A DNA stretch of 64,000 nt from Paraburkholderia silvatlantica (GCF_003096715.1 NZ_QEOL01000005.1:124001-188000), one strand, 5' to 3'. Shown: positions 31,898 through 41,359, counted from the first letter of the stretch. The notes: generated by a model not told the origin, from the letters alone. Program-made: numbers and translations.

Positions 31898-32710
31898 ATG
31901 GAAACGTGGATGCGTTTGATGGCGAGCGACGGCAGCATCGTGTTCGGCCGCGTCGAGAACGGTTACCTGCACGAATACGAAGGGCTCGATCAGCCGGTGC
32001 CCACCGGCGCGGTGCTGTCGCTGCGCGCGCTCACGCCGCTTGCGCCCTGTGCGCCCGGCAAGGTGGTTGCGCTCTGGAACAATTTTCACGCGCTCGCCGC
32101 GAAACTCGAAAAGCCGGTGCCGTCGCACCCGCTTTTTCTGATCAAGCCGGCGGCTTCCGTGATCGGCTCTTCGGAATTGATTCGGCGTCCTGCTCACTAT
32201 GCGGGAAAAATCGTCTTCGAAGGCGAACTCGGCATCGTGGTCGGCAAGCGCTGCCGCGATGCGAGCGTCGAGGAAGCCGAGTCGGCAATCTTCGGCTACA
32301 CGATCGTCAATGACGTCACGGCCGCGGGCCTCATCGCCGAGAATCCGCACTTCCCGCAATGGTGCCGCGCCAAAGGTTTCGATACGTTCTGTTGTCTGGG
32401 CCCGGCTATCGTTTCCGGGTTCGACTGGCGGCGTGCGCGCGTCGTCACGAAACTCGACGGCGTGGAGCGGCAGAATTATCCGCTCGACGACATGGTGTTT
32501 TCGCCGGCACAGCAGGTGAGCCTCATTTCGCAGGATCTGACGCTCGAACCGGGCGACGTGATCGCGTGCGGCACCTCGCTCGGCGTAGGTTCGATCGTTG
32601 ATGGCGCAACGGTCGAGGTCACCATCGAAGGGATCGGTACCTTGAGCAATGCGCTGGGCGCCGCGTCGGTGCAGATCGAGTCGCTCGCTGCCGTAGAGGG
32701 CGCGGCTTGA
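31898..32710 (+). CDS. Fumarylacetoacetate hydrolase (FAH) family protein
   Basis: 270 aa. The C-terminal FAH fold has metal ligands Glu108, Glu110 (VFEGELGIVVGK) and Asp139 (IVNDVTAAG), and later the LDDMVFSPAQQVSLISQDLT and GDVIACGTSLGVG segments. The family covers hydrolases, decarboxylases and isomerases of dicarboxylic intermediates, including oxaloacetate decarboxylases. It starts 15 bp after frc and is co-transcribed. A role in handling a C2-C4 dicarboxylate is plausible but inferred. Confidence 0.85.
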   Translation: METWMRLMASDGSIVFGRVENGYLHEYEGLDQPVPTGAVLSLRALTPLAPCAPGKVVALWNNFHALAAKLEKPVPSHPLFLIKPAASVIGSSELIRRPAHYAGKIVFEGELGIVVGKRCRDASVEEAESAIFGYTIVNDVTAAGLIAENPHFPQWCRAKGFDTFCCLGPAIVSGFDWRRARVVTKLDGVERQNYPLDDMVFSPAQQVSLISQDLTLEPGDVIACGTSLGVGSIVDGATVEVTIEGIGTLSNALGAASVQIESLAAVEGAA

Positions 32711-32761
32711 CGGCCTGAAACCAGGGACGCGCGCGGCAGCGATGCCGCGCGAGGAGGAGAG

Positions 32762-33736
32762 ATGCTGGAGCAACTGGCTCGCGAGCTGGCGTGGTTGGGT
32801 GCCGGCGCGCTGTTCGCGTGGCTCGGTTGTGCATTTGCACAATTGTCGGCGCTCGCGCCGGTGCGCGCGTGGCGTTCGTCGCGATCTCGCACTGCGACGC
32901 GTTGCGCGAGGCGTGCTGGTGCGCCGCACAAGCATCGGCTCGCCTTCGCCATTTCGTTCGCATTGCTACTGACCGTGCCGCCCGGCGCGATCGCTGCGGG
33001 CTGGATACATGCGCCCGACGCGACGGTCGCGGTCGAAGCCGGCGTGCTGGGCGGCTTGTGCCTTGCGGGCCGGCGCGACCTCACGCGGCGTGCGCGGGCG
33101 GCGGCGCTGCTGGGTGGTGTCTCGGGCGCGTGTGCCTTGACCGGCGCGTTCGTTGGCTACGTATTGCAGCCCGAGCGTAGTCCTGGCGAACGTGTGGCGC
33201 TGTTCGTCGCGGCGGCGACCGGCGCCATGCTGACCGGCGGCGCGCTGAGCCTGTTCAGCCGCGGGGCGCAAGCGAGCCGCGCGGTGCGCAGGCGCATGCC
33301 GTTCGGCCGCGGCGACCGCATCATGCATGCGATGGCGCTGCTGCTAGGCGCGGCGCTCGGCTATGGATTTCTGAGCGCCCGTGCTTCGCCCGATTTCGAA
33401 ATCTCCGTGCTCGTCGCGGCGAGCGTGCTGTGCGCGGCGCTGGGCGCGCGGCTCATGTGCGGCGCCCGCCGACCGCGGCTCGCACGCGCGGGCGCCGTCG
33501 AGGCGTCACCGCCACGCGAGCCCTTCAGCACGACATTCAATGCAAGTTTTGCGGGTGTGCCGGATGAAATGCTGGTCGCGGCCTGCGGCAGCGGCGCGTT
33601 CGCCCCCCCCTGGCTGGCCGCTGGCGACACGCCTCACGGCGGCGGCGGGCGCGCGGGTCATCACGCGTCGCAGGACTTGCCACGGCGGCGGCGCAGCCGG
33701 GGCGGCGCGCTGCGTCAGCGGCAAGGTCCGCATTGA
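32762..33736 (+). CDS. Unrecognised multi-pass membrane protein
   Basis: 324 aa starting behind GAGGAGGAGAG. About six hydrophobic segments occupy residues 10-240. The final 80 residues are Gly/Arg/His-rich and do not look like a folded domain. The order of helices and the segment GAMLTGGALSLFSRG faintly recall the membrane part of NAD(P) transhydrogenase PntB (GAVTFTGSVIAFGKLQG), but I could not confirm homology. It may be a divergent or decaying relative with a scrambled C-terminus. Third gene after frc and the FAH gene, 51 bp downstream. Confidence 0.5.
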   Translation: MLEQLARELAWLGAGALFAWLGCAFAQLSALAPVRAWRSSRSRTATRCARRAGAPHKHRLAFAISFALLLTVPPGAIAAGWIHAPDATVAVEAGVLGGLCLAGRRDLTRRARAAALLGGVSGACALTGAFVGYVLQPERSPGERVALFVAAATGAMLTGGALSLFSRGAQASRAVRRRMPFGRGDRIMHAMALLLGAALGYGFLSARASPDFEISVLVAASVLCAALGARLMCGARRPRLARAGAVEASPPREPFSTTFNASFAGVPDEMLVAACGSGAFAPPWLAAGDTPHGGGGRAGHHASQDLPRRRRSRGGALRQRQGPH

Positions 33737-33882
33737 CGTCGTCTCGAACTGTCATGCGCGCCACCACCGACGAAGGTGGCAGCGCCACGAGACCATTTGC
33801 GGGACCAGGGATAACAACAGAACGCGCAATATGACGCGAACGATTAGTGGTGCCTGATGATTTCTGGCGCAGCCATCAAACC

Positions 33883-34827
33883 TTACTTATGCAAACTCGC
33901 TTCTGACACTTTCGTAATGTTCTCGATGAGCGCTGCGCCTTCCTCCATGAGGAAGCGCTTGAACGCGAGCGCGACGGGCGGCAGGCGCTTGTTTTTCCGG
34001 TGCACGACGTACCAGTTGAGCATCACCGGGAAGCCTTCGACGTCGAGCACGGTGAGGTGACCGACCTGCAGTTCGAGGCTGATGGTGTGCGCCGAAAGAA
34101 AGGCGATGCCCATGCCCGCGATGACGGCCTGCTTGATCGTCTCGGTGCTCTGGATCTCCATGGCGATCTTCAGGTTCGTGATCTTCCCGGCGAAGCCTTC
34201 TTCCATCGAGTTCCACGTGTCCGAGCCGCGCTCGCGCACGATGAACGCCTCGTTGGCGAGCGTGCTGAGCTTGATGGCGCGCTTGTTGGCGAGCGGATGC
34301 GTGGGCGCCGCAACGATCACGTACGGGTGGGGCGCAAACGGCTCGTTGATGGCGTCGGTCGCGTGCGGCGGACGAACCATCACGGCGAGATCGGTCTGGT
34401 TGGTGGCGAGCTGCTGAAGCAGCTGCTCACGGTTGTGCACGGAGAGATTGAGAGCGACGCCCTTGTAGCGGCGCGTGAATTCGGCCAGCAGACGCGGGAA
34501 GAAGTAATCGCCGGCGCTAATGACGGCGACGTTGAGCTTGCCGCCCGAGACGCCTTTTAGCTGGCTCATCGCCTCGTCCACTTCGTGGAACTGCTGCATG
34601 ATCGCGCGGCTGTAGTGCAGCATCTCCGTGCCCGCGGGCGTGAGATAGATCTTCTTGCCGAGCTGCTCGAAGAGCGGCAGGCCTGCGTGATCTTCGAGCT
34701 GCCGAACCTGCGTGGAAACGGCCGGCTGGGTGAGATGCAGTTCCTCCGCAGCACGCGAAAAACTGAGATGGCGCGCCACGGTCTCGAAGACCTTGAGCTG
34801 GCGCAGCGTGGCGTTTCGCATCGTCAT
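33883..34827 (-). CDS. LysR-family regulator (CbbR-like)
   Basis: 314 aa. The winged helix MRNATLRQLKVFETVARHLSF, then AAEELHLTQPAVSTQVRQLEDHAGLPLFEQ, is CbbR-like, as is the effector domain (LLQQLATNQTDLAVMVRPP; EAFIVRERGSDTW). Starts at 34827 or 34821 are both possible. Divergent from the OxlT-like transporter, with a CATAA-N8-TTATG element in between, so it probably activates that gene in response to a metabolite. Confidence 0.9.
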   Translation of the reverse strand: MTMRNATLRQLKVFETVARHLSFSRAAEELHLTQPAVSTQVRQLEDHAGLPLFEQLGKKIYLTPAGTEMLHYSRAIMQQFHEVDEAMSQLKGVSGGKLNVAVISAGDYFFPRLLAEFTRRYKGVALNLSVHNREQLLQQLATNQTDLAVMVRPPHATDAINEPFAPHPYVIVAAPTHPLANKRAIKLSTLANEAFIVRERGSDTWNSMEEGFAGKITNLKIAMEIQSTETIKQAVIAGMGIAFLSAHTISLELQVGHLTVLDVEGFPVMLNWYVVHRKNKRLPPVALAFKRFLMEEGAALIENITKVSEASLHK

Positions 34828-35199
34828 GGCCGAACCATAAAGGATACTGAATCCACATAATAACAAACTTTAATTGTGAGTAATTCAGCAATCACCCTAG
34901 CATAAGTTGAAAGGAGTCCGAATGCCGCGCAACACGCTCGAAGCTATGTTCGGGTTAACGCTCGGAAATACGGGTTCATAAGGGACAACGCGTAGAAAAG
35001 CCCTTGTTTTACGATGTTTTCAGGGGTCGAAGGTCATGCCAGGGTGAACGAGGATTGACGAATTGTCATTCGGATTTTTGATTCAGCCGGCAAATAAAAG
35101 ACACAGTGCGGCGAAGTGAAAAGTTAAAACCATAAGTCTGAATTTATGCAGACCCGTAATCATGCAGGCTGCAATGAATAGATAGCGGAGACAAGCGAT
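34828..35199. other. Divergent intergenic region lysR / oxlT
   Basis: 372 bp, AT-rich. CATAA-N8-TTATG (35131-35148) has the T-rich/A-rich interrupted symmetry of LysR-type operators and lies about 50 bp upstream of the transporter start, placing it in the usual activator position. GCGGAGACA (35187-35195) is the ribosome-binding site. No gene was seen. Confidence 0.45.
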
Positions 35200-36555
35200 A
35201 TGAATGCAATCGGTCAGAGGAGCGAGAGCGGTCCGTTCTGGACGAACCGCTGGTTTCAATTGGTGGTGGGCATGCTATGCATGGCGCTCGTTGCCAATCT
35301 GCAGTACGCATGGACGCTGTTCGTCGCACCGATGAACTCGCGCCACCACTGGGGCCAGGCGGAGATTCAACTGGCGTTCTCGATTTTCATCTTGACTGAA
35401 ACCTGGCTCGTGCCGGTGGAAGGCTGGCTCGTCGACAAGTTCGGCCCGCGTCCGGTCGTGGCGGGCGGCGCGGTTTGCGCAGGCCTCGCCTGGGTGATCA
35501 ACTCCTACGTCACGACGCTGCCGATGCTCTACGTGTCGGCCGTGATCGCGGGCATCGGCGCGGGCGGCGTGTACGGCACCTGCGTGGGTAACGCGCTCAA
35601 GTGGTTCCCGGACCGCCGCGGCCTCGCCGCGGGCCTCACGGCTGCGGGCTTCGGCGCCGGCGCCGCCGTGACAGTGATTCCGATTGCGAACATGATCACG
35701 CGTTCCGGCTACGAGCACACGTTCTTCTTCTTCGGCGTGCTTCAGGGCGTGTCGATTCTCGTGCTCTCGCTCCTGCTCGTGAAGCCCGTGACGCGCCCCG
35801 TAGCCGCGGCTGGCCGCCGTCTCGTCTCGCGCGTCGACTATACGCCGGGGCAGATGGTCAAGCAGCCGGTATTCTGGGTGATCTACATCTGCTTCGTCGC
35901 GGTGGCCGCCGGCGGCCTGATGGCAACGGCGCAGATCGGGCCGATCGCCAAGGACTGGGGCCTCGCCCGCATCCCGATGACGGTGTTCGGCATGACGCTG
36001 CCGCTCCTCACGCTCACGCTCTCGATCGACAACATCTGCAACGGCTTTACGCGTCCGTTGTGCGGCTTCATCTCCGACAAGATCGGCCGTGAGAACGCGA
36101 TGTTCCTGATCTTCGTGGGCGAAGGGCTCGCGCTGCTCGGCATGATGCAGTTCGGCACGAACCCCTATGCGTTCATGACCTTCGCCGCGCTCATCTTCCT
36201 GTTCTGGGGCGAGATCTTCTCGATCTTCCCGGCCATCTGCGCGGACACCTTCGGCAGCAAGTACGCCGCATCGAACGCCGGCACGCTGTACACCGCCAAA
36301 GGCACGGCGGCGCTGCTCGTGCCGGTCGCCTCGGTGCTGTCCGCCACGGGCGGCTGGAGCGCCGTGTTCATCGCGGCTGCGGTCATCACGATCGCGGCGG
36401 GCGTGAGCGCCAAGTTCTTCCTCGCACCGATGCGCAAGCGTCTGATCGAGCAGAGCAGCGAAGCCAGCAATGAAGCCAGCAACGAGCCCAACGTGACGCT
36501 TGCCACGAATACGGGCGCAGGGTTGTCGCCCTGGTCCAACCAAAGCGGCGAGTGA
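35200..36555 (+). CDS. oxlT: Oxalate/formate antiporter-like MFS transporter
   Basis: 451 aa, twelve membrane helices. Two charges that define OxlT in Oxalobacter, Arg272 and Lys355, have counterparts at Arg285 (NGFTRPLCGF) and Lys367 (LYTAKGTAAL). The N-terminus RWFQLVVGMLCMALVANLQYAWTLF is typical of the OxlT subfamily. Expected role: import of oxalate in exchange for formate. The C-terminal tail has a short SSEASNEASNE repeat. Divergent from a CbbR-like LysR gene; formyl-CoA transferase is 3.3 kb upstream. Confidence 0.85.
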   Translation: MNAIGQRSESGPFWTNRWFQLVVGMLCMALVANLQYAWTLFVAPMNSRHHWGQAEIQLAFSIFILTETWLVPVEGWLVDKFGPRPVVAGGAVCAGLAWVINSYVTTLPMLYVSAVIAGIGAGGVYGTCVGNALKWFPDRRGLAAGLTAAGFGAGAAVTVIPIANMITRSGYEHTFFFFGVLQGVSILVLSLLLVKPVTRPVAAAGRRLVSRVDYTPGQMVKQPVFWVIYICFVAVAAGGLMATAQIGPIAKDWGLARIPMTVFGMTLPLLTLTLSIDNICNGFTRPLCGFISDKIGRENAMFLIFVGEGLALLGMMQFGTNPYAFMTFAALIFLFWGEIFSIFPAICADTFGSKYAASNAGTLYTAKGTAALLVPVASVLSATGGWSAVFIAAAVITIAAGVSAKFFLAPMRKRLIEQSSEASNEASNEPNVTLATNTGAGLSPWSNQSGE

Positions 36556-36571
36556 GGCGCGCGGGCCCGCC

Positions 36572-37699
36572 ATGTCGATGAACGTATCGCTCCAGCAACT
36601 CAAGGTGTTCGTCGCGGTGGCGCGGGCGCGCAGCTTCACGCGCGCCGCGCGCGAGTTCGGGCTTACGCAGTCGGCGGTGAGCCGCTGCGTGCGCGAACTG
36701 GAAGAAGCGGTCGAACTCAAGCTGTTCGACCGTACCACGCGCCAGGTCGAGCTCACGCTCGCGGGCAGCGGCTTCGAGCGGCGCATCGGCCGCTTGCTCG
36801 ACGAGATCGAGATGGCGCTCAACGAGGGCCGCGACGCGCACCAGGCGCATAGCGGCGTGGTGCTCGTGGCGAGCAACCCGGCGCTTTCGTCAACCTGGGT
36901 GCCCGCCGCGCTCGCGCGGTGCGCAGCGGCGTTTCCTGCGCTCACGCTGCAACTGCAGGATCTGCCGCAGGCGTCCGTGCTGCAGGCGGTCGAGCAGGGC
37001 GAAGCCGACTTCGGCGTGATCGCGGAAAGCGTGCCGTTCGCGAGCGGCAATCTCGATGTGCAGCCGCTCTCGGCCACGCCGCTTTGCGCGCTCTTGCCCG
37101 CCCACCATCCGCTTGCGCTACAGGGGGCGCTGAGATGGGACGATCTCGCGCGCGAACCGCTCGTTACGCTCAATCGTGACGCGGGCTGCCGCGGCGCAGT
37201 GATGCGGGCGCTGGACGGTCTGCGGCCTGAGGGGAGGCCGCTGCAGGAGTTCGCGCACGTGGCGGGCGTGGCGCGCATGGCGCAGCTTGGCATGGGCATC
37301 GGCGTGTTGCCGGTGTGCATGGACGGCGCGCGCGGGGGGCATGCGCATCGCGCGGGCGACGTTGCGCACGCAACATGTCACTGGCCCGCGCCCGCGGGGC
37401 CGCTCGTTACGCGCTTGCTGCATCCCGTCGTCAACGTGACGACGATGCTCGTGCGGCGTCGCCATCGTTCGCTGCGGCCTTGTGCTCAGGCGGCGTGGTC
37501 GCAGTTCATGGCAGACGGGGCAGTCGCGGAGGGTTCTGACGCACAGGTCTCATTGCCGGATAGCGAAGCGCTGCCGGAAACGTCCATCGACGGCTCGCCG
37601 ATGCGTGGCTCGAGCGGAGCGCCGATGCGTGTCGCGTTGCGCGGCGCAGATACGCCGCCACCGCTCCGGGTAACCCGCACCCACGCCCGCATCGAATAG
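36572..37699 (+). CDS. LysR-family transcriptional regulator with extended C-terminus
   Basis: 375 aa, about 70 longer than most LysR proteins. Winged helix MSMNVSLQQLKVFVAVARAR, then FGLTQSAVSRCVRELEEAVELKLFDRTTR. The effector domain runs to about residue 310 and ends with LVRRRHRSLRPCAQAAWSQFM; the final 65 residues are low-complexity and probably disordered. It begins 16 bp after oxlT on the same strand, so may share its transcript. The segment MDGARGGHAHRAGDV is unlike the family at that point. Confidence 0.82.
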   Translation: MSMNVSLQQLKVFVAVARARSFTRAAREFGLTQSAVSRCVRELEEAVELKLFDRTTRQVELTLAGSGFERRIGRLLDEIEMALNEGRDAHQAHSGVVLVASNPALSSTWVPAALARCAAAFPALTLQLQDLPQASVLQAVEQGEADFGVIAESVPFASGNLDVQPLSATPLCALLPAHHPLALQGALRWDDLAREPLVTLNRDAGCRGAVMRALDGLRPEGRPLQEFAHVAGVARMAQLGMGIGVLPVCMDGARGGHAHRAGDVAHATCHWPAPAGPLVTRLLHPVVNVTTMLVRRRHRSLRPCAQAAWSQFMADGAVAEGSDAQVSLPDSEALPETSIDGSPMRGSSGAPMRVALRGADTPPPLRVTRTHARIE

Positions 37700-37778
37700 C
37701 GCGCGTTTCCTTCTTCTGCAAAACAACGCGGGTCGCTCGAAGCGATCCGTTTGTTTTTTCCAGCACCGGAACCGGCGC

Positions 37779-37803
37779 AAAAAAAAAGCGGCGCACGCGC
37801 CGC
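37779..37803 (-). terminator. Intrinsic terminator of the ketopantoate-reductase-like gene
   Basis: Stem GCGGCG / CGCCGC with a 4-nt loop is followed on the minus strand by nine T residues, 20 bp after the stop at 37823. Confidence 0.85.
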
Positions 37804-37822
37804 CCCTTCACCATGACTGACG

Positions 37823-38800
37823 TTACGCCGGCTGCATCGCCATTCGCTCGCGCTGCTTGACCAGTGCGAGCACGGTGTCGATGGCAGGCGTCGGCTCGCC
37901 AACCAGCCTGCCCATTTCCTGCACGACCGTGATCAGCGGATCGATCTCCATTGGCCGGCCGGTTTCGAGGTCGACGAGCATCGAGGTCTTGTGCGCGCCC
38001 ACCGCGCCCGCGCCGTCGATGCGGCGCTCCACATCCACTCGGAAGTTCACGCCGAACTGCTCGGCAATGCGCTTGCCTTCGAGCATCATCGTGCGCGCCA
38101 CGGAGCGTGTGGCCGGGTCGCTGGTGATGACGTCGAGCGTGGCGTGCGTGAGTGCGCTGATCGGGTTGAAGCAGAGATTGCCCCACAGCTTGAGCCAGAT
38201 TTCGTCGCGGATGTTCTCGCGGATCGGCGCATCGAACCCGGCAGCCTGCATGGCTTCATGAAGCTGGACAATGCGCGGCGTGCGCTCGCCCGAAGGCTCG
38301 CCAATCGGAAACTTCTTGCCGTACACGTGACGGATCACGCCAGGCGCGTCGATTTCGGCCGCCGGATAGAGCACGCAGCCAATCGCGCGCTCGGGCGTGA
38401 GACGGTTCCATTGCGCGCCGTCCGGGTCGATGCTTTCGAGCCGCGTGCCCGCGAACTTGCCGCCATGCTGGTAGAAGTACCAGTAGGGAATGCCGTTGGT
38501 GCCCGTGACGATGGCCGTGTGCTTGCCGAGGAGCGGCTGCATCGCGTCGATCACGCCGGCCACCGAATGCGCCTTGAGCGTAATGATGACGACGTCCTGC
38601 ACGCCCAGTTCGCGCGGATCGGACGTGCAGCGCACCTTCGCTACGTACTCCTCGCCGTCCATCAGCAGGCGTGCGCCGTTCTCGCGCATGGCGGCCAGAT
38701 GCGGGCCGCGCGCAACGAAGCTGACATCGGCGCCTGCGCGTGCGAGTTGCACGCCCATCATGCCTCCAATGGCGCCCGCTCCAAAGATGCAGATCTTCAT
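37823..38800 (-). CDS. 2-Dehydropantoate 2-reductase family (PanE/ApbA-like)
   Basis: 325 aa. N-terminal NADPH-binding motif MKICIFGAGAIGGMMGVQLARAG, then ITLKAHSV with the catalytic-region Lys, and IRDEIWLKLWGNLCFNPISALTH with the Lys/Asn of the ketopantoate reductase active site. Such enzymes reduce ketopantoate to pantoate, but paralogues in catabolic regions act on other 2-oxo acids. No other pantothenate gene is adjacent, so a paralogue with another substrate is as likely as PanE itself. Confidence 0.85.
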   Translation of the reverse strand: MKICIFGAGAIGGMMGVQLARAGADVSFVARGPHLAAMRENGARLLMDGEEYVAKVRCTSDPRELGVQDVVIITLKAHSVAGVIDAMQPLLGKHTAIVTGTNGIPYWYFYQHGGKFAGTRLESIDPDGAQWNRLTPERAIGCVLYPAAEIDAPGVIRHVYGKKFPIGEPSGERTPRIVQLHEAMQAAGFDAPIRENIRDEIWLKLWGNLCFNPISALTHATLDVITSDPATRSVARTMMLEGKRIAEQFGVNFRVDVERRIDGAGAVGAHKTSMLVDLETGRPMEIDPLITVVQEMGRLVGEPTPAIDTVLALVKQRERMAMQPA

Positions 38801-38992
38801 GTTGAAACCCCAATGACGTTGAAAACCGCTTGTCCGCAGGGCGTTTCGCGAGCGTTAGGGAAAAGCCGTCCGCTCGCCGCGACCCCGGACGATGGTTTGA
38901 GCATAGGGGGTGCTGTCGATTAACGACAGTTAAAGTTTATCGCCAAAATCATCAAGAGAAGCTTATGGACGAAGGGCGCCTGACGAGGCTGG

Positions 38993-39613
38993 TCAGGCGC
39001 GCCGCACGAGCAGAAAACTCACGCCGATCAGGCCGAGAAATGCTCCGCATGTGCGATTGAACCAGCGGCGCACCGTAGTGCGCGTGAGCCAGCGGCCGAG
39101 GTACATGCCGGCGAGCGAGTAGAGCGCGATGGCCGCGCATTCGAGCACGAGAAAGCTCGCGCCGAGCACGCCGAACTGCGGCGCGATGGGCTTGGCGACA
39201 TCGACGAATTGCGGCAGGAAGGCCGTGAAAACCAGAATCGCCTTGGGGTTGCCCGCCGCCACGAGGCACTCGCGCCACGCGAGGCGCGCGAGCGAGGCGT
39301 CGCCATCCATGTTCTCGCCGATAGGGTTGGCGTCGCTGCGCCAAAGCTGCACAGCGAGCCACACGAGGTAAGCGGCGCCCGCGAGCTTGATGACGAAGAA
39401 GACCGCCTCGGAAGCGCGCAGCACCACGGCAAGACCTGTGGCCGCGAGCGCGATCATGGCGGCGAACGAAACGAGCCGGCCCGTGCCGCCGAGGAACGCA
39501 CGCAGGAAACCGTGCCGCGCGGCCACGTTGATGGAGAGCAGATTGTTCGGCCCCGGCGCCATGTTCAGCGCGAAGCAGGCGGGCAGAAAGAAGAGCCAGG
39601 CGGTGAGGGACAT
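38993..39613 (-). CDS. LysE/RhtB-family exporter
   Basis: 206 aa, six membrane helices. Signature MAPGPNNLLSINVAARHG, with AGAAYLVWLAVQLWRS and AAGNPKAILVFTAFLPQFVD in the usual places. Exporter of amino acids or similar small molecules. It stands alone, 193 bp from the PanE-like gene on the same strand. Specificity unknown. Confidence 0.9.
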   Translation of the reverse strand: MSLTAWLFFLPACFALNMAPGPNNLLSINVAARHGFLRAFLGGTGRLVSFAAMIALAATGLAVVLRASEAVFFVIKLAGAAYLVWLAVQLWRSDANPIGENMDGDASLARLAWRECLVAAGNPKAILVFTAFLPQFVDVAKPIAPQFGVLGASFLVLECAAIALYSLAGMYLGRWLTRTTVRRWFNRTCGAFLGLIGVSFLLVRRA

Positions 39614-39949
39614 GATGGCGCTCGAAGAACGTTAGCGCCGTGCGCGGCGCGCCGTGAATCTCGCCATTCTAGCGCGGTCGGCGCGCTGAGCCTTGCCGCT
39701 CAATAGAAAACCGGCAGCATGAGAAAGCGGGCAGCACGTTGACGAACAGTACGCACACGAGGGCGGCCAGTTCAAACGCGGCGCCCGGCGAGGCGCCGGT
39801 GCCGGCCACGTTGCTTGCACGAAAGGGGCCCCACGCTTAAATTGGCAGGCATTCACAGGCGAAAATCCGCCGCCCATGCAGGACGAATATCCCCCGCATT
39901 TCCCCGTTTGCCAGGATGGCGAGAGACCGTACAAGAACCGGAGAAGGTC
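39614..39949. other. Intergenic region upstream of the DUF2252 gene
   Basis: 336 bp. A minus-strand stretch around 39720-39790 could encode a short hydrophobic peptide (ELAALVCVLFVNVLPAF) ending at a TAG near 39669, but I see no ATG or ribosome-binding site for it; it may be a gene remnant. GGAGAAGGTC before 39950 is the next ribosome-binding site. Confidence 0.35.
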
Positions 39950-41359
39950 ATGAATGGGAGCACCGTTGCTGAACGCGAGGCGGCCGGGCGTGCCGCGCGC
40001 GAGCGCTCGAAACGTTCGAGCCACAAGGAAACCGGCACCATCAAGCGCGATCCGCTCGCCCTGCTGCGCTCGAGCAGCGAAGGGCGCGTGCCGAACCTCG
40101 TGCAGCTGCGCTACGGGCGCATGATCGTCTCGCCGTTCACGTTCTTTCGCGGCAGCGCGATCCTTCAGGCGCACGACCTCGCGGGTGTGCCCAACACCGG
40201 CATGACGATGGAGATTTGCGGCGATGCGCATCTGCTGAACTTCGGCGCCTTCGCCACGCCCGAGCGTCAGCTCGTGTTCGATCTCAACGATTTCGACGAA
40301 GTCGCGCCGGGCCCGTGGGAGTGGGATGTGAAGCGCCTCGTGGCGAGCTTCGTCGTGGCGGCGCGGCACATGCGCTACTCGCGCGGCGTGGCCGAGGAAC
40401 TGGTGATGACGGCTGTGACCAGCTATCGCGACCGCCTGCGTCAATACGCGGAGTACGGCGCGCTCGATCTCTGGTACGACAAAATCACCTTCGACCGCAT
40501 GGTCGAAACCGCGCTCACGCCCGAAGGCCGCCGCCTGATCCGGCGCGGCATGGAGAAGGCCGCGAATCGTACGCACGAGAACCTGCTCGAAAAGCTCGCG
40601 CAGCGCGATGGCGACCACTGGACGATTCATGACGCCCCGCCCGCGCTCTTTCATGTGCACGGCGTCAACACGCTGTTCGAACCCGAAGACGACTGGTTTA
40701 CGCTTGGCGACTGGCGCACGTTGATCGAGCCCATGTACGAGGACTACGCGAAGACACTCGCACCCGACCGTCGAGAACTGCTCGATCACTTCACGATTCA
40801 GGACCTGGTGTTCAAGGTGGTGGGTGTAGGCAGCGTGGGCACGCGCTGCCTCGTGATGCTGCTCGTCGATCATCACGAGAAGCCGCTCTTCCTGCAGGTG
40901 AAAGAGGCACGTCGCTCGGTCGTTTCGCAGTACTTCAAGTCGCATTCGATCAAGCACGAAGGCGCGCGCGTCGTGCACGGCCAGCGGCTTTTGCAGGCAG
41001 CGAGCGACATCTTCCTTGGCTGGACCACGGGGCCCGCGGGGCGCCATTTCTATGTGCGCCAGTTGCGCGACATGAAGCTCTCAGTCGATCTGCAGTTGCT
41101 CGACAGCACGCTGCTCTGCGGCTATGCACGTCTATGCGGCTGGGCGCTCGCACGCGCGCATGCGAAGTCGGGCAGCGCCGCCATCGAAATTGCTTCGTAC
41201 ATTGGCCGCAGCGACCAGTTCGCAGAGGCGCTCACGAGCTACGCGTTCAGCTATGCCGACCAGGTGGAGCGCGATTACGACGTGTTCCTCAAGGCCGCAC
41301 GCAGCGGCGCGATCGTCGCGCGCAGCGACGAGGACATGGCGGCGGATTTCCGCGTGTGA
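39950..41359 (+). CDS. DUF2252 family protein (kinase-like fold)
   Basis: 469 aa. DUF2252 hallmarks: FTFFRGSAILQAHDLA near the N-terminus, then ICGDAHLLNFGAFATPERQLVFDLNDFDEV, a segment resembling the catalytic loop of aminoglycoside-phosphotransferase / protein-kinase-like enzymes (GDAHLxNFG and DLNDFDE), and VKEARRSVVSQYF. A small-molecule phosphotransferase activity is suggested by fold but not established. The ATG at 39950 follows GGAGAAGG. Monocistronic. Confidence 0.85.
   Translation: MNGSTVAEREAAGRAARERSKRSSHKETGTIKRDPLALLRSSSEGRVPNLVQLRYGRMIVSPFTFFRGSAILQAHDLAGVPNTGMTMEICGDAHLLNFGAFATPERQLVFDLNDFDEVAPGPWEWDVKRLVASFVVAARHMRYSRGVAEELVMTAVTSYRDRLRQYAEYGALDLWYDKITFDRMVETALTPEGRRLIRRGMEKAANRTHENLLEKLAQRDGDHWTIHDAPPALFHVHGVNTLFEPEDDWFTLGDWRTLIEPMYEDYAKTLAPDRRELLDHFTIQDLVFKVVGVGSVGTRCLVMLLVDHHEKPLFLQVKEARRSVVSQYFKSHSIKHEGARVVHGQRLLQAASDIFLGWTTGPAGRHFYVRQLRDMKLSVDLQLLDSTLLCGYARLCGWALARAHAKSGSAAIEIASYIGRSDQFAEALTSYAFSYADQVERDYDVFLKAARSGAIVARSDEDMAADFRV

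Noticed and set aside
39632..41047. Long minus-strand frame covering the DUF2252 gene
   Set aside because: Antisense to a well-supported DUF2252 gene and without recognisable domains.
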